The notes under the pieces were generated by a model. It did not search any database. It saw only the letters and a program-made list of their open reading frames with translations, and was not told where the DNA came from. A stretch of 64,000 bases of DNA from Bernardetia sp. GTDB lineage: Bacteria > Bacteroidota > Bacteroidia > Cytophagales > Bernardetiaceae. Shown here piece after piece: positions 44,906 to 53,648 of the stretch. The translations under genes and the position numbers were made by a program. How positions within the stretch are numbered: the first letter of the stretch is position 1; each line of letters starts with the position of its first letter. The DNA is taken from contig JAHDBD010000009.1 in the NCBI GenBank assembly GCA_020630575.1, positions 62,001 through 126,000 of the forward strand, in the 5' to 3' direction.

Positions 44906-45373
44906 TTACTTTTTCTCAACTTCACTTTTTCGTTTTTGTGTTTTTTCTACAACATCATAAATTTGTATCATATCATCTCTAGTCATTCCTTCCATAGGAA
45001 TTCCTTGTTGTTGATAGATTTCCAAACGTTGGTTATCGTACCACTCAACACTTCCACCATCAACACCTCCTTCATAGATCATTTCATTTGTCTTCATATC
45101 ATAAACAGCAAATTGAATTGAATTTCTAGGCTGCATAGTTGTGCCTTGTTTAATTACTTTACAAAGTGAAAAAGTTTTGTCTTCATTTTCTATACATTCA
45201 AATACCTGTTCAGTTTTATCAGTAATTTGAAACTTCTGTTTTGCTAACTCTTTGTAATTCATTGGTGTACTCTGTTTTAGCTTGGTAGTTGAATCTTGAT
45301 TAGAATTGCCGTTTTTAGTATTTGCACAACTAAAAGATGACAAAATTAAAAGCACTAAAATTAAATTTTTCAT
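44906..45373 (-). CDS. Small lipoprotein of unknown function
   Basis: 155 residues with a lipoprotein signal (LILVLLILSSFSCANT, lipobox Cys at 16). The mature part is mostly beta (FECIENEDKTFSLCKVI, SIQFAVYDMKTNEMIYEGGVDGGSVEWYDNQRLEIYQ) and ends in a short helical Lys-rich tail (VEKTQKRKSEVEKK). No named family is recognised with certainty. It is likely anchored in the outer or inner membrane. It precedes ftsW on the same strand with 145 bases between. Confidence 0.65.
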   Translation of the reverse strand: MKNLILVLLILSSFSCANTKNGNSNQDSTTKLKQSTPMNYKELAKQKFQITDKTEQVFECIENEDKTFSLCKVIKQGTTMQPRNSIQFAVYDMKTNEMIYEGGVDGGSVEWYDNQRLEIYQQQGIPMEGMTRDDMIQIYDVVEKTQKRKSEVEKK

Positions 45374-45540
45374 AAATTATATAAATTGAGAATGAAATTT
45401 GAATAATTTGATTATTGAGTAAGAAGTTATTGCTATCTATTTTACAGAATTAAAATTTGTTATACTATTGGCTTAGCTTAATTTTATAACTTACTTACAA
45501 CAAAAACATTGCAGAGTATCTACAAAACTATCTTTAAATT

Positions 45541-46260
45541 ATGAAAACTACAAAAAAAATAAAATTACATTTAGTTCTTATCTTGAGTTTATTTGTTTTG
45601 ACTAATTTCTTTGTTCTGACTGACCTAAAAGCACAAATTGTTACTAAAGAAACTGCTCCTGAATATACATATTATACTTTAGAGGAAATAAAAGAACGTT
45701 TTGATAAATATAAAATCGATTCTAGCACACATTTAACTGAAGATGAGTTCTTAGAACGCATTACTGTTTTACAAGATTTAAAGCCAAGTACATACCGAAC
45801 CTACAAAGCTGCCGTAGCTTATTTTGCAACTCCAACACGTTTGAAAGAAATTAATGATATAAATTATGGTATAAATAGTTCGATTGCTGTTGCTAAAAAT
45901 AAAATTGCTTATATGAGAGAAAATAGAGCTGATTCTACTATTTCTGCGTTCAGAATGCAACCTATCGAACGCATATATGATTTTTATAGAAAGCAATTTG
46001 TAAATACTAGCCAATTAGAAGAAGTCAAAAATTATGTTTTTGCTTCTTCTGATAAGCCTAATTTTGAGGTACATCAATTAGACAAATTTTTGCCTACTAT
46101 TTCACAATTTGGAATAAGAAATGGACAAAGAGCCTATGGATATAGAATGTCTTTGAAAGATAATTATCATTTGCTTATCATTGATTTGCCTGAAAACGGA
46201 AGAAAAATAATACTTTTTCAGCAAAATGGTTGGGATAACATAGCAAAAGCAGTTTACTAA
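45541..46260 (+). CDS. Secreted protein of unknown function
   Basis: 239 residues with an N-terminal signal peptide (LHLVLILSLFVLTNFFVLT, cleavage near DLKAQ). The mature part starts IVTKETAPEYTYYTLEEI, then contains helix-rich sequence (DEFLERITVLQDLKPSTYRTYKAAVAYF has the charge pattern of a helical pair) and a C-terminal strand pair (GYRMSLKDNYHLLIIDL, KIILFQQNGWDN). No family recognised. It is convergent with kptA. A plausible extracytoplasmic protein. Confidence 0.65.
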   Translation: MKTTKKIKLHLVLILSLFVLTNFFVLTDLKAQIVTKETAPEYTYYTLEEIKERFDKYKIDSSTHLTEDEFLERITVLQDLKPSTYRTYKAAVAYFATPTRLKEINDINYGINSSIAVAKNKIAYMRENRADSTISAFRMQPIERIYDFYRKQFVNTSQLEEVKNYVFASSDKPNFEVHQLDKFLPTISQFGIRNGQRAYGYRMSLKDNYHLLIIDLPENGRKIILFQQNGWDNIAKAVY

Positions 46261-46276
46261 ACTGATAAAATAAAGA

Positions 46277-46822
46277 TTACTTTAAGAATTTGTTTGGGAC
46301 AAAGTCTATTAACCAAACACCATTTTCAGCTTTATAAAACTTTATTCCTTCTTCTATCATTTTGAACGTTTCTATTTTAAAAATGAAGGGTTTTCCATGT
46401 CTTGCACCCACTTTTTGTGCTGTTTCTTGGTCTGCTGAAAGATGTACATATTGCCTATTTCCTTTTAAAATTCCATTTTTTAAAATAGAATCTACATTTT
46501 TTGTAGCTGTTCCGTGATAGAGAACTGGAGGTGGACTTGTAGGTTGATAATTCATTTTTACTTGTGTAGAATGTCCCTGATTTGCTCGTATCTTGGTTTT
46601 GTCTTCATTGAAAGCAAATCTTTGTTTGTCATTATTTACAACAACATATTCCAATTCTTCAAAAGTCATGCTCTGACTTTTTTTATGTGTATTGATTTTT
46701 TCTAATAGTATTTTTGTGTTTGTCCAGCCTCCTTCTTCTAATTGTAGCTTTAATAATTCGGGTTGATGACGAAGAAGTAGAGATAAAAACTTACTGCGCT
46801 GTTTTGCTTTTGAAGCATTCAT
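46277..46822 (-). CDS. kptA: RNA 2'-phosphotransferase (Tpt1/KptA)
   Basis: 181 residues, standard size. In yeast the homologue removes the 2'-phosphate left after tRNA splicing, transferring it to NAD+. Landmarks: SKFLSLLLRHQPELLKLQLEEGGW (first catalytic region with Arg-His), LYHGTATKNVDSILKNGIL (NAD-binding HGT), and YVHLSADQETAQKVGARHGK (the HLS and RxG elements). Bacteria have no intron-type tRNA splicing of this kind, so its native role is open; repair-related or ADP-ribose transfer roles have been proposed. It sits downstream of two tRNA-Glu genes on the same strand. Confidence 0.93.
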   Translation of the reverse strand: MNASKAKQRSKFLSLLLRHQPELLKLQLEEGGWTNTKILLEKINTHKKSQSMTFEELEYVVVNNDKQRFAFNEDKTKIRANQGHSTQVKMNYQPTSPPPVLYHGTATKNVDSILKNGILKGNRQYVHLSADQETAQKVGARHGKPFIFKIETFKMIEEGIKFYKAENGVWLIDFVPNKFLK

Positions 46823-46910
46823 AATTTAGAGTTTGTTGATTTTTAATTAAACTAATTTTCTTATCAACATTATTTTATCTTCAAAAAGTTCTTTTTAAAA
46901 AATAAACAAA

Positions 46911-46943
46911 AAAAAGCCAATTCAAATATTGAATTGGCTTTTT
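46911..46943 (-). terminator. Terminator of the tRNA-Glu unit
   Basis: AAAAAGCCAATTCAA pairs perfectly with TTGAATTGGCTTTTT (15 bases) around ATA. On the minus strand it lies one base after the 3' end of the downstream tRNA-Glu and ends in a T run, separating the tRNAs from kptA. Confidence 0.92.
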
Positions 46944-46944
46944 G

Positions 46945-47016
46945 TACTCCGTAGGGGAATCGAACCCCTGCTACCAGGATGAAAACCTGGCGTCCTAACC
47001 GCTAGACGAACGGAGC
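46945..47016 (-). tRNA. tRNA-Glu (anticodon TTC), downstream copy
   Basis: 72 bases, complete cloverleaf: acceptor GCTCCGT with ACGGAGT (a G-U pair at 1:72), D arm GTCTAGCGGTTAGGAC, anticodon stem CCAGG with CCTGG around TTTTCAT (anticodon TTC), T arm GGGGTTCGATTCCCC, discriminator A. CCA is not encoded. Identical in sequence to the copy at 47096-47167. Confidence 0.97.
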
Positions 47017-47095
47017 ATTTTTCACTCTAAAATTTCTACTTTAACTTTATAACCAAAAATTAATCTATTATGATTTCTACAAGGTTATGATGTTG

Positions 47096-47167
47096 TACTC
47101 CGTAGGGGAATCGAACCCCTGCTACCAGGATGAAAACCTGGCGTCCTAACCGCTAGACGAACGGAGC
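47096..47167 (-). tRNA. tRNA-Glu (anticodon TTC), upstream copy
   Basis: Identical 72-base sequence to the copy at 46945-47016, separated from it by 79 bases. Same cloverleaf: anticodon loop TTTTCAT, T loop TTCGATT, no encoded CCA. It is the first gene after the promoter at 47263-47293. Confidence 0.97.
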
Positions 47168-47262
47168 ATTTTTTTTAAATTGTTCTTTTAACAACTTATT
47201 TGTTTTGCTTTTTAAGGTATTTTTGAAGCATTTGTGTGTGTTTCTTTTCCCTTAATGCGATG

Positions 47263-47293
47263 CAAAGGTACGCCTTTTTTTTATATCTGCAAA
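47263..47293 (-). promoter_or_regulatory. Consensus promoter of the tRNA-Glu pair
   Basis: On the minus strand TTTG (47293-47290), a 19-base spacer, then TACCTTTG (47270-47263): a perfect match to the Bacteroidota promoter TTTG-N19-TAnnTTTG. Transcription should start near 47258, about 90 bases before the first tRNA. The rest of the gap 47294-47539 is AT-rich and shows nothing else. Confidence 0.85.
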
Positions 47294-47539
47294 TAGAATT
47301 TCATTTTTTTTCTAAAAAATCTTATCTTTTTTCTTTCTCTAGCTGTCTAAAAAGCCTTTTTATCATTTATCTTTTAAAAAAAACAACAGATAAATTATTG
47401 ATTTTCAAAGACTAACAAGATTAAATTCTTGTTTTAATTATCATAAATACTAAACCCATTTTTTTAAAAAAAAATTCAAAATTTATTAACTATTTATTTT
47501 TTCCGTGTTTTTGATTGGCGTGTCTGAGGTTGGCTAAAT

Positions 47540-48232
47540 TTATTTGAGCAACTGCACAATATTCATTTTATACATCTTGCCAATCGGAATACAGTTGACA
47601 GAAATAAAAATTTGATTTCCTTCAATACTTTTGATGTGTTTTGGCGAAACTGCAAATGATTTGTGGACTTGCAAAAATTCTTCTTTTGGTAAAATATCTA
47701 CTAGATTTGATATTTTATCACGAATACTGATAGTTTCTTCTGTAGTATGTATGTTGGTGTAATTTCCAGAAGCCTCCAAATATTGAATTTTATCTATTTC
47801 TACTTGAATGTATTTTTTGTTGCTCTGAAAAAAAATACGATTTGAAATTGTATTTATAGGTGCATTTGTAGCAAGACTGGCAGACTGACTAAACGTTTTG
47901 TTGACAGCCTTTAAAAAACGTTCGAAGCCAAACGGTTTTAGTAAATAATCTGAAATATTGAGTTCGTACCCTTCAAGTGCATATTCTTTATAAGCAGTAG
48001 TTACAATTACTTTTGGAGATTTATTTAAAGTTTTTAGAAAATCAAAACCTTTTAATTTTGGCATATTCAAGTCTAGGAAGATTAAATCTACCTTATGTTT
48101 GCTCAAATAATCAAAGGCTTCCAAAGCATCATAACAGTTCTTCATAAGCTGCATAGTTGGCAACAAATCACAATAATCTTTTATAATATCGTGAGCAATA
48201 TATTCATCATCAATAATCAGATATTTAATCAT
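47540..48232 (-). CDS. LytTR-type response regulator
   Basis: 230 residues. The receiver domain (about 1-120) has YLIIDDEYIAHDI, the phosphorylatable Asp in LIFLDLNMPKLKG near 55, and VTTAYKEYALEGYE with the conserved Lys in YLLKPF near 103. The LytTR DNA-binding domain (about 133-230) shows RIFFQSNKKYIQVEIDKIQYLEASGNYTNI and EEFLQVHKSFAVSPKHIKSIE. Such regulators bind paired direct repeats. It lies 49 bases after the histidine kinase gene on the same strand and forms a two-component system with it. Confidence 0.95.
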   Translation of the reverse strand: MIKYLIIDDEYIAHDIIKDYCDLLPTMQLMKNCYDALEAFDYLSKHKVDLIFLDLNMPKLKGFDFLKTLNKSPKVIVTTAYKEYALEGYELNISDYLLKPFGFERFLKAVNKTFSQSASLATNAPINTISNRIFFQSNKKYIQVEIDKIQYLEASGNYTNIHTTEETISIRDKISNLVDILPKEEFLQVHKSFAVSPKHIKSIEGNQIFISVNCIPIGKMYKMNIVQLLK

Positions 48233-48281
48233 AATTTTGTTTTGTAGCTCGTCGGTAAGACAAGGGCAAAGATTTTAAATT

Positions 48282-49109
48282 TTAAATTTTATTTAAGGTT
48301 AATTCTACTTTATAGATATTTTCAGTTGTAGAAAAAGATAAATCATATTTATTTTTATAACCTAATTCTAAGCGTCGTTTGAGGTTTTTCAATCCTATTC
48401 CAGTATGTTCTTTTTTGTCTGAAAAATCTGCATTGTCAAAATTATTTTCTATTCTAAATCGTATTTTGTCTTCAACAGAAGAAATGTTAATATCTACAAA
48501 AGCATTTTCTCTTAGATTTTCAACTCCATGTTTGAACGAGTTTTCTACTAAAATAATAAATAACAAAGGCATTATTTTATAATTTTCATCAATTTGAGAA
48601 TTAAGTTTCACATTTATTTTTTTGTGGTAACGCATTTTGTGCAACTCAATATAGTTTTCCAAGAAATCAATTTCTTCTTCCACACTAACAAATTCTTTTT
48701 CGCCTTCATAAATGCTATATCGCATCATATCAGAAAGTTTTAAAATTAATTCTTTCGCTTTTTTACTATCTTTTTCTACCAAACCATATAAATTATTGAG
48801 CATATTGAAAAAAAAGTGTGGGCTTACTTGACTTTTCAGATGCAGTAATTCGTTTTTCTCTTTTTCATTTTTTAAGCTAAAAAAGGCAATAAGTTGTTTG
48901 ACAAACCAATAAACTCCCAGCAAAACAAGAAATACATAATACAATAAAATCAGAATTGTAACAGAAGTAGGGTAATTTTCTAAAAAAATGACAGAATCTT
49001 TTTCTGTACTGATTAATTCGAAGGCAGTTACAATTATTGGAAAAAGTGCCAATACACTTGCCAAAGCTATGATTACAATCCATTTGTTTCTACTTAGTTT
49101 TATCATCAT
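48282..49109 (-). CDS. LytS/YehU-type sensor histidine kinase
   Basis: 275 residues. Two membrane helices at about 11-33 and 46-68 (IVIIALASVLALFPIIVTAF, SVTILILLYYVFLVLLGVYW), then the His_kinase phosphoacceptor VSPHFFFNMLNNLYGLVEKDSKKAKEL near 93 with the phosphorylated His in SPHFFFN, and an ATP-binding domain with FIILVENSFKHGVEN (N box) and HTGIGLKNLKRRLEL (G box). No input domain beyond the membrane part, as usual for this class. Probable partner of the adjacent regulator; the signal is unknown. Confidence 0.93.
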   Translation of the reverse strand: MMIKLSRNKWIVIIALASVLALFPIIVTAFELISTEKDSVIFLENYPTSVTILILLYYVFLVLLGVYWFVKQLIAFFSLKNEKEKNELLHLKSQVSPHFFFNMLNNLYGLVEKDSKKAKELILKLSDMMRYSIYEGEKEFVSVEEEIDFLENYIELHKMRYHKKINVKLNSQIDENYKIMPLLFIILVENSFKHGVENLRENAFVDINISSVEDKIRFRIENNFDNADFSDKKEHTGIGLKNLKRRLELGYKNKYDLSFSTTENIYKVELTLNKI

Positions 49110-49328
49110 CCTACAAAATTAAGAGCATAGAATGTCTATTACAAATAAGTTGATAAACAACCATTTAGCAATGTTAAACTAACTCAAACGAGTGATAAAA
49201 GGATTTTACATATAGGTTTTGATTTTATATCCCTCACAAGTATATGTCTATCCCAATTGATTGAAGCGTAATTTGAAGACTTTTAGATTTGTCTAATTTT
49301 TTTTATAAATCTCAAATTTTAAGCAACA

Positions 49329-50510
49329 ATGAATACACTAAAAAAGAACTTATTTAGATATTTGAAACATATTAGTCTTACCATCTTGGTTTTAGCAGCT
49401 ATTGCTATCGTAGTTGGTCTAAATATCGGTGCATCTCTACATTATGACGACCATCCTTTAATGATGGTTATAGACAAAGAAGGTCCTTATGTTTTCTATA
49501 AAAACGATAGTACACTACAAGTAAATCATATTAGAGGGAATAAAAATGATGGATTTTATTTGGAGCAAAAGGAACATTCTACCACAGGAAAAATTTTGAC
49601 AAGCTCTTATTTTCAGATTGATTCTACTTATTTTGAAATTGAAATTAATCCAGAAATTGATATTCCACCAACAAATTATGATGATAATGAGCCTATTTTA
49701 GCCATTTCAGATATTGAAGGAGGTTACAAAACCTTTCGTGATTTTCTCATTGCTAATAAAGTCATTGATAAAAAACTGGATTGGATTTTTAAAAAAGGTC
49801 ATTTGGTTTTGGTAGGCGATTTTGTAGATAGAGGTTGGTCGGTTACTCAAGTACTTTGGTTTATCTACAAACTAGAACAAAATGCAAAAAAACAAGGTGG
49901 GCAAGTACATTTTATTTTAGGAAATCATGAGCTGAAAAATATGCAAGGTTTTTATAGAGATGCAGCACCCAAATATTTTGCAGCTTCGAATATTTTAGGC
50001 AAACAACTTCACGAATTATACAATAAGAATTCTTTTATTGGAAAATGGATGTCAAGTAAAAATACATTGGAAATCATCAATGGAAATCTTTTTGTTCATG
50101 GAGGCATTCATCCAGATTTGGCAGACTATGAAATAAGTTTAGATGAAATAAATCAGATTGTTAGAAATAATTATTACAAAGCCTATTATCCCAAAAGAGA
50201 AAAAACTATTGAACAGTTTTTAAACTCTAACAAAACAGGAATTTGTTGGTATAGAGGATATTATAAAGACGATTTAACTCAAGAAGAAGTAGAAAAAGGA
50301 CTTGATAAATTTAATGCAAAATCAGTTGTGGTAGGACACTCACTTCAATCTGAAGTAAACAGAAAGTTCAATGGAAAAGTAATTGGCATTGATGTAAAAC
50401 ATCCTAAAGATTATCATAAAAATTTCCCCTATCAAGAATCAGAAGGGTTACTCATTGAAGAAAACGTTTATTACAGAGTTTTGGCTGATGGAAACAAGAA
50501 GGAAATATAG
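49329..50510 (+). CDS. Calcineurin-like metallophosphoesterase with membrane anchor
   Basis: 393 residues. An N-terminal anchor (about 15-32, ISLTILVLAAIAIVVGLNI) is followed by a linker and a calcineurin-like domain from about residue 128: AISDIEGGYKTFRDFL (metal motif I, reading DxE instead of DxH), LVLVGDFVDRGWS (GDxxDR), FILGNHELKNM (GNHE), LFVHGGIHPDL and KSVVVGHSL (GHS). The ser/thr phosphatase style motifs GDFVDRG and GNHE suggest a phosphoprotein or diadenosine-tetraphosphate type phosphatase acting outside the cytoplasm. Substrate unknown. A CPBP protease gene follows 49 bases downstream. Confidence 0.88.
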   Translation: MNTLKKNLFRYLKHISLTILVLAAIAIVVGLNIGASLHYDDHPLMMVIDKEGPYVFYKNDSTLQVNHIRGNKNDGFYLEQKEHSTTGKILTSSYFQIDSTYFEIEINPEIDIPPTNYDDNEPILAISDIEGGYKTFRDFLIANKVIDKKLDWIFKKGHLVLVGDFVDRGWSVTQVLWFIYKLEQNAKKQGGQVHFILGNHELKNMQGFYRDAAPKYFAASNILGKQLHELYNKNSFIGKWMSSKNTLEIINGNLFVHGGIHPDLADYEISLDEINQIVRNNYYKAYYPKREKTIEQFLNSNKTGICWYRGYYKDDLTQEEVEKGLDKFNAKSVVVGHSLQSEVNRKFNGKVIGIDVKHPKDYHKNFPYQESEGLLIEENVYYRVLADGNKKEI

Positions 50511-50559
50511 TAATCAGTAAAAATTCACGAAATACATTATTTACCATAACAATACGAAA

Positions 50560-51252
50560 ATGAAAAATAAACTCTTTAAATTTCTCTCAAAGCCATATAT
50601 AGTTGTTTTTGTAATGATTGTAGCGCCAATGCTGTCTTATTTTGATAGAAATTTCGGCTACTTCTTTGGTTTATCTGTTGCCTTATTTCTTCTTTGGGGT
50701 AGTAATTGGAATTGGGCAAAATTTGGTTTTGCTAAAAAAATCAATCTTCAAACTGTTTTGGGAGGTTTGTTATTGGCACTGATAACACTAATAATAGTCG
50801 ATGTTTGTATTCAGCCATTTTTAGAAATTTCTTTTGGAAAGATTGATTTGAGTTCTGTGGAAGAAATAAGAGGCAGTTTTACAAGTTTCTTTATCCTTTT
50901 TATAATCATGTGGATTTTTGCTGCATTTGGAGAAGAGTTTTTGTTTAGTGGGTATTATATGAAACACTTAGCCGAATTTTTAGGAGATACAGACAAAGCT
51001 TGGATTATTTCAGCAGTTATTCTATCCATTTATTTTGGAGTTTCTCATAACTATCAAGGAATAGCTGGAATAGTTGCAGTTGGATTATCAAGTAGTATTT
51101 TCTTCTTTACATTTTATCGAAATAAAAAAAATCTTGCTTTGCTTGTTTTTGCTCACGGATTTTATGACACAATAGGGCTGACCCTTATTTATCTGAATAA
51201 AGATGATATTTTTTATAAGTGGGCTTTGTATTTAATCGAAATAACTAGTTAG
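50560..51252 (+). CDS. CPBP-family intramembrane metalloprotease-like protein
   Basis: 230 residues, mostly membrane, about seven helices. The CPBP (Rce1/Abi) motif 1 reads AFGEEFLFSGYYMKHL near 128, giving the Glu-Glu pair but Ser where the usual Arg stands (EExxxR). Motif 2 (IYFGVSHNYQG) and motif 3 (LVFAHGFYDTIGL) keep the His and Asn/Asp-type residues. Family members cleave prenylated proteins or peptides in membranes or give bacteriocin immunity; the missing Arg may weaken activity. It follows the metallophosphoesterase gene by 49 bases, probably the same transcript. Confidence 0.85.
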   Translation: MKNKLFKFLSKPYIVVFVMIVAPMLSYFDRNFGYFFGLSVALFLLWGSNWNWAKFGFAKKINLQTVLGGLLLALITLIIVDVCIQPFLEISFGKIDLSSVEEIRGSFTSFFILFIIMWIFAAFGEEFLFSGYYMKHLAEFLGDTDKAWIISAVILSIYFGVSHNYQGIAGIVAVGLSSSIFFFTFYRNKKNLALLVFAHGFYDTIGLTLIYLNKDDIFYKWALYLIEITS

Positions 51253-51285
51253 TTATCTAACTCTAAAAAAATGTTCTTTTACAAT

Positions 51286-51825
51286 CTATCCTTTTAATAT
51301 TCCTAAAAACTTTTTTATTTTTTCAGTCATGCTTAATTTTTTGGATTTTGTAGGCACTTGATCGTTATATAAAATAGAAATCATACTTTGATTAATCCAG
51401 TCTTGAGGTGCTCTTGCTTCTGAATTACTAAATTTATTTACAGAGTTAGTGAGTCTAATTACCTCATCTAATGGCACTCCTAAAAGAACAGCAATTTGAG
51501 TAATGGCACTACGCTCTTCAGTGGCTACTTCATCATCTGAACGAGCAATAACCATTAAATCAATCAATAAAATTTCTCTCAATGGACTTCTAGCAATATT
51601 TTGGGTACAAAGTTGTATATCTATATTTGCTGGGTGACGAGAATAAGAAGCTAATAGCTGTTGCTCTTCTTCTGATAGCTTTGCTATTTGTGTTATTCTT
51701 TCCAAAAAAACGACCTCATCATCAGATAAATGATGGTCACTAAAGGCAATAAAAATGACTAATTGAAGATAGGCTAATTTTTCTGTTGTGCTACAACTGT
51801 TTAAAATATGTTCGAATGTATCCAT
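51286..51825 (-). CDS. TerB-like protein
   Basis: Start placed at ATG 51825 (MDTFEHILNSCSTTEKLAYL); the frame opens at 51936 but the extra 37 residues are hydrophobic and unlike the family. The resulting protein of 179 residues is all helical with two TerB-like halves: LQLVIFIAFSDHHLSDDEVVFLERI carries an acidic Dxx..D..E patch and LIDLMVIARSDDEVATEERSAITQIA a second one. TerB-type domains bind calcium-like ions and occur near envelope-stress or chemical-resistance systems. No ter genes are nearby. Confidence 0.7.
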   Translation of the reverse strand: MDTFEHILNSCSTTEKLAYLQLVIFIAFSDHHLSDDEVVFLERITQIAKLSEEEQQLLASYSRHPANIDIQLCTQNIARSPLREILLIDLMVIARSDDEVATEERSAITQIAVLLGVPLDEVIRLTNSVNKFSNSEARAPQDWINQSMISILYNDQVPTKSKKLSMTEKIKKFLGILKG

Positions 51826-52096
51826 TAAGTTAATTATGACTAGGTATCCTAAATAAAAAAGTCTTTTTAATAAAGTAAAGAGCTGAAAAACTAAAATTAT
51901 AGAGCAAAATAGAAAAAAAATGACGATTTTTGCCAAAAATAATTTATTATAAGCATCATTTTTAGTAGTTGATGCAGCAATTTAACTCAAAAAACAGTCT
52001 AATTACTAACCAATGTTTCTTTTTCAGGAATTTTTGAAACTAATTCCATTATTATTTATACCAATTTTATAAAATTAATTTATCTATATCTAAGCT

Positions 52097-52876
52097 ATGT
52101 CAAATATTTCAAATCGCTCTTTCCTTTATTTTTTAGTCTTTTCCCTATTTAGTTTTATTTTGGTTTCTTGTGGTGATAAAAAAGATGATCCTCAACCTGA
52201 AAACCTTCCTGATCGTCCTGTTATATCTTGGAAAGATTTAGCACCAGCTGACAAAATATTTTATACAGATGAAGCTGTAGTTCTACAAGCTAACAAAACT
52301 GGAGGTTACCTAAAAACAGTAGAATGGAAAATTAATGGTACGTTAGTTACTAATTCACAAGAAATTATCTTTAATGATGATTCTACTCTAATTTCTCTTT
52401 CTCATCCTTTTGATAACCCAGGTAGATATGATGTGAGTTTGAGAGTAGCCAATGAAGGAGGAGAAGCCGTTCTTATTCAAGTCCTAAACTTTGAGATACG
52501 TCCAACTCCAAAAATTGATCTTTTAACAGGACAAGTATCAAAAAGATGGAAATTTACGTCTATTAAATTAGGGACTGATGGTGCTGAATTGATTAAAAAT
52601 CATGAAAAAGACAACACGCTTACTTTCTTTAGAGAAACACAAAATGAAGGAACAACTACCTATAACTGTGTTTTTGATGGTGGTACAATAAGAAATGGAG
52701 AACTAGATACAAAAGGAAGATGGGAGTTTGTTGCCAATGACCGTTATTTGAAATTTTTCAGAGTAGATGTTTTTCCTAACAATGCACGTATTATAGAATT
52801 GACTCCAACCACTATGATTTTAGGCAGAAACGAAGGAAATTCAGAAGTGATTTATAAGTTTGCACTTGTACCCTAA
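52097..52876 (+). CDS. PKD-containing lipoprotein
   Basis: 259 residues. N-terminal lipoprotein signal (FLVFSLFSFILVSCGDKKDDPQP, lipobox Cys at 25 with a Cys-Gly-Asp start and acidic/Pro-rich linker, the usual Bacteroidota lipoprotein-export style). A PKD-like immunoglobulin domain follows (about 58-135: VEWKINGTLVTNSQEIIF, HPFDNPGRYDVSLRVANEGGEAV). The C-terminal part (about 140-259) is a lipocalin-like beta barrel segment common in such proteins (RWKFTSIKLGTDGAELI, WEFVANDRYLKFF, LTPTTMILGRNE). Probably cell-surface; function unknown. A terminator follows at 52959. Confidence 0.8.
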   Translation: MSNISNRSFLYFLVFSLFSFILVSCGDKKDDPQPENLPDRPVISWKDLAPADKIFYTDEAVVLQANKTGGYLKTVEWKINGTLVTNSQEIIFNDDSTLISLSHPFDNPGRYDVSLRVANEGGEAVLIQVLNFEIRPTPKIDLLTGQVSKRWKFTSIKLGTDGAELIKNHEKDNTLTFFRETQNEGTTTYNCVFDGGTIRNGELDTKGRWEFVANDRYLKFFRVDVFPNNARIIELTPTTMILGRNEGNSEVIYKFALVP

Positions 52877-52958
52877 ACACTTTAAGTAAATGGGCAAACT
52901 GAAACCATATCTAAAAGACATTTATCTCACCAAATAATTAATTACATATTGCCTTGAC

Positions 52959-53001
52959 AAAGGGTGTTTCCTATCGCAAAGATAGAAAGCACCCTTTTTT
53001 T
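52959..53001 (+). terminator. Terminator of the lipoprotein gene
   Basis: AAAGGGTG pairs with CACCCTTT and inside CTATC pairs with GATAG around GCAAA; the stem is followed by a T run. Confidence 0.8.
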
Positions 53002-53415
53002 ATTCTTTTGTCTATTCTTAAAAAATTTCTTTAAAATCAGATTATTACCCAATTATAATTCAAAATCATCTAGTTTTCTATAATTGTTTGACAATCTTTC
53101 TTAGATGTAAACCATTTATTTTTGACTTTAATTTACTGCAAAAGTATAAAAAAGCCGTTTTTTATTTGGAATTTCTACAAAAACAAAAAAAATTCCACTT
53201 TTTTTTATTGTATTTTTTAAAGAAAATCAACTTAGTTAACAATATTAATTAAAAATAGTATATTTTCAATAAAAATACCCTCTGTATGTTTTATGACATT
53301 TTTTAGCAACAGCAGTACCATGTTGATGAAAAATAGTAAAGGAAGTAAATTGTATTTTTTTTAGAAAAATGATAGCTTTACTATCAAATTATAGAAAAAA
53401 TATTTTTAGTAAAGA
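53002..53415. other. AT-rich intergenic stretch before the lipase promoter
   Basis: No convincing ORF, RNA or repeat is seen in this stretch. It is unusually rich in A/T runs. Confidence 0.3.
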
Positions 53416-53447
53416 CTTGCAAATCAGAAAGTTATATATTTACTTTG
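53416..53447 (+). promoter_or_regulatory. Probable promoter of the lipase gene
   Basis: CTTG (53416-53419), a 20-base spacer, then TTACTTTG (53440-53447), one base from TAnnTTTG. It would give a leader of nearly 200 bases before the ATG at 53649. The leader has a hairpin (TATCGCTCATT with AATGACCGATA, 53475-53497). Confidence 0.5.
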
Positions 53448-53648
53448 TGTTATAGTTATGCAAGCATACTATATTATCGCTCATTAAATGACCGATAGTC
53501 ATATTATGATAATTATAAAAAAACATATACTTGTTAATTCAATGAATTAACTTTTAGTGTAATTTATCTACACAATAAGTCACTAAATTTGATTTAAAAG
53601 ATAAATTATAAATTTTACACACAAACAATTAATATCCCTTTATTTATT

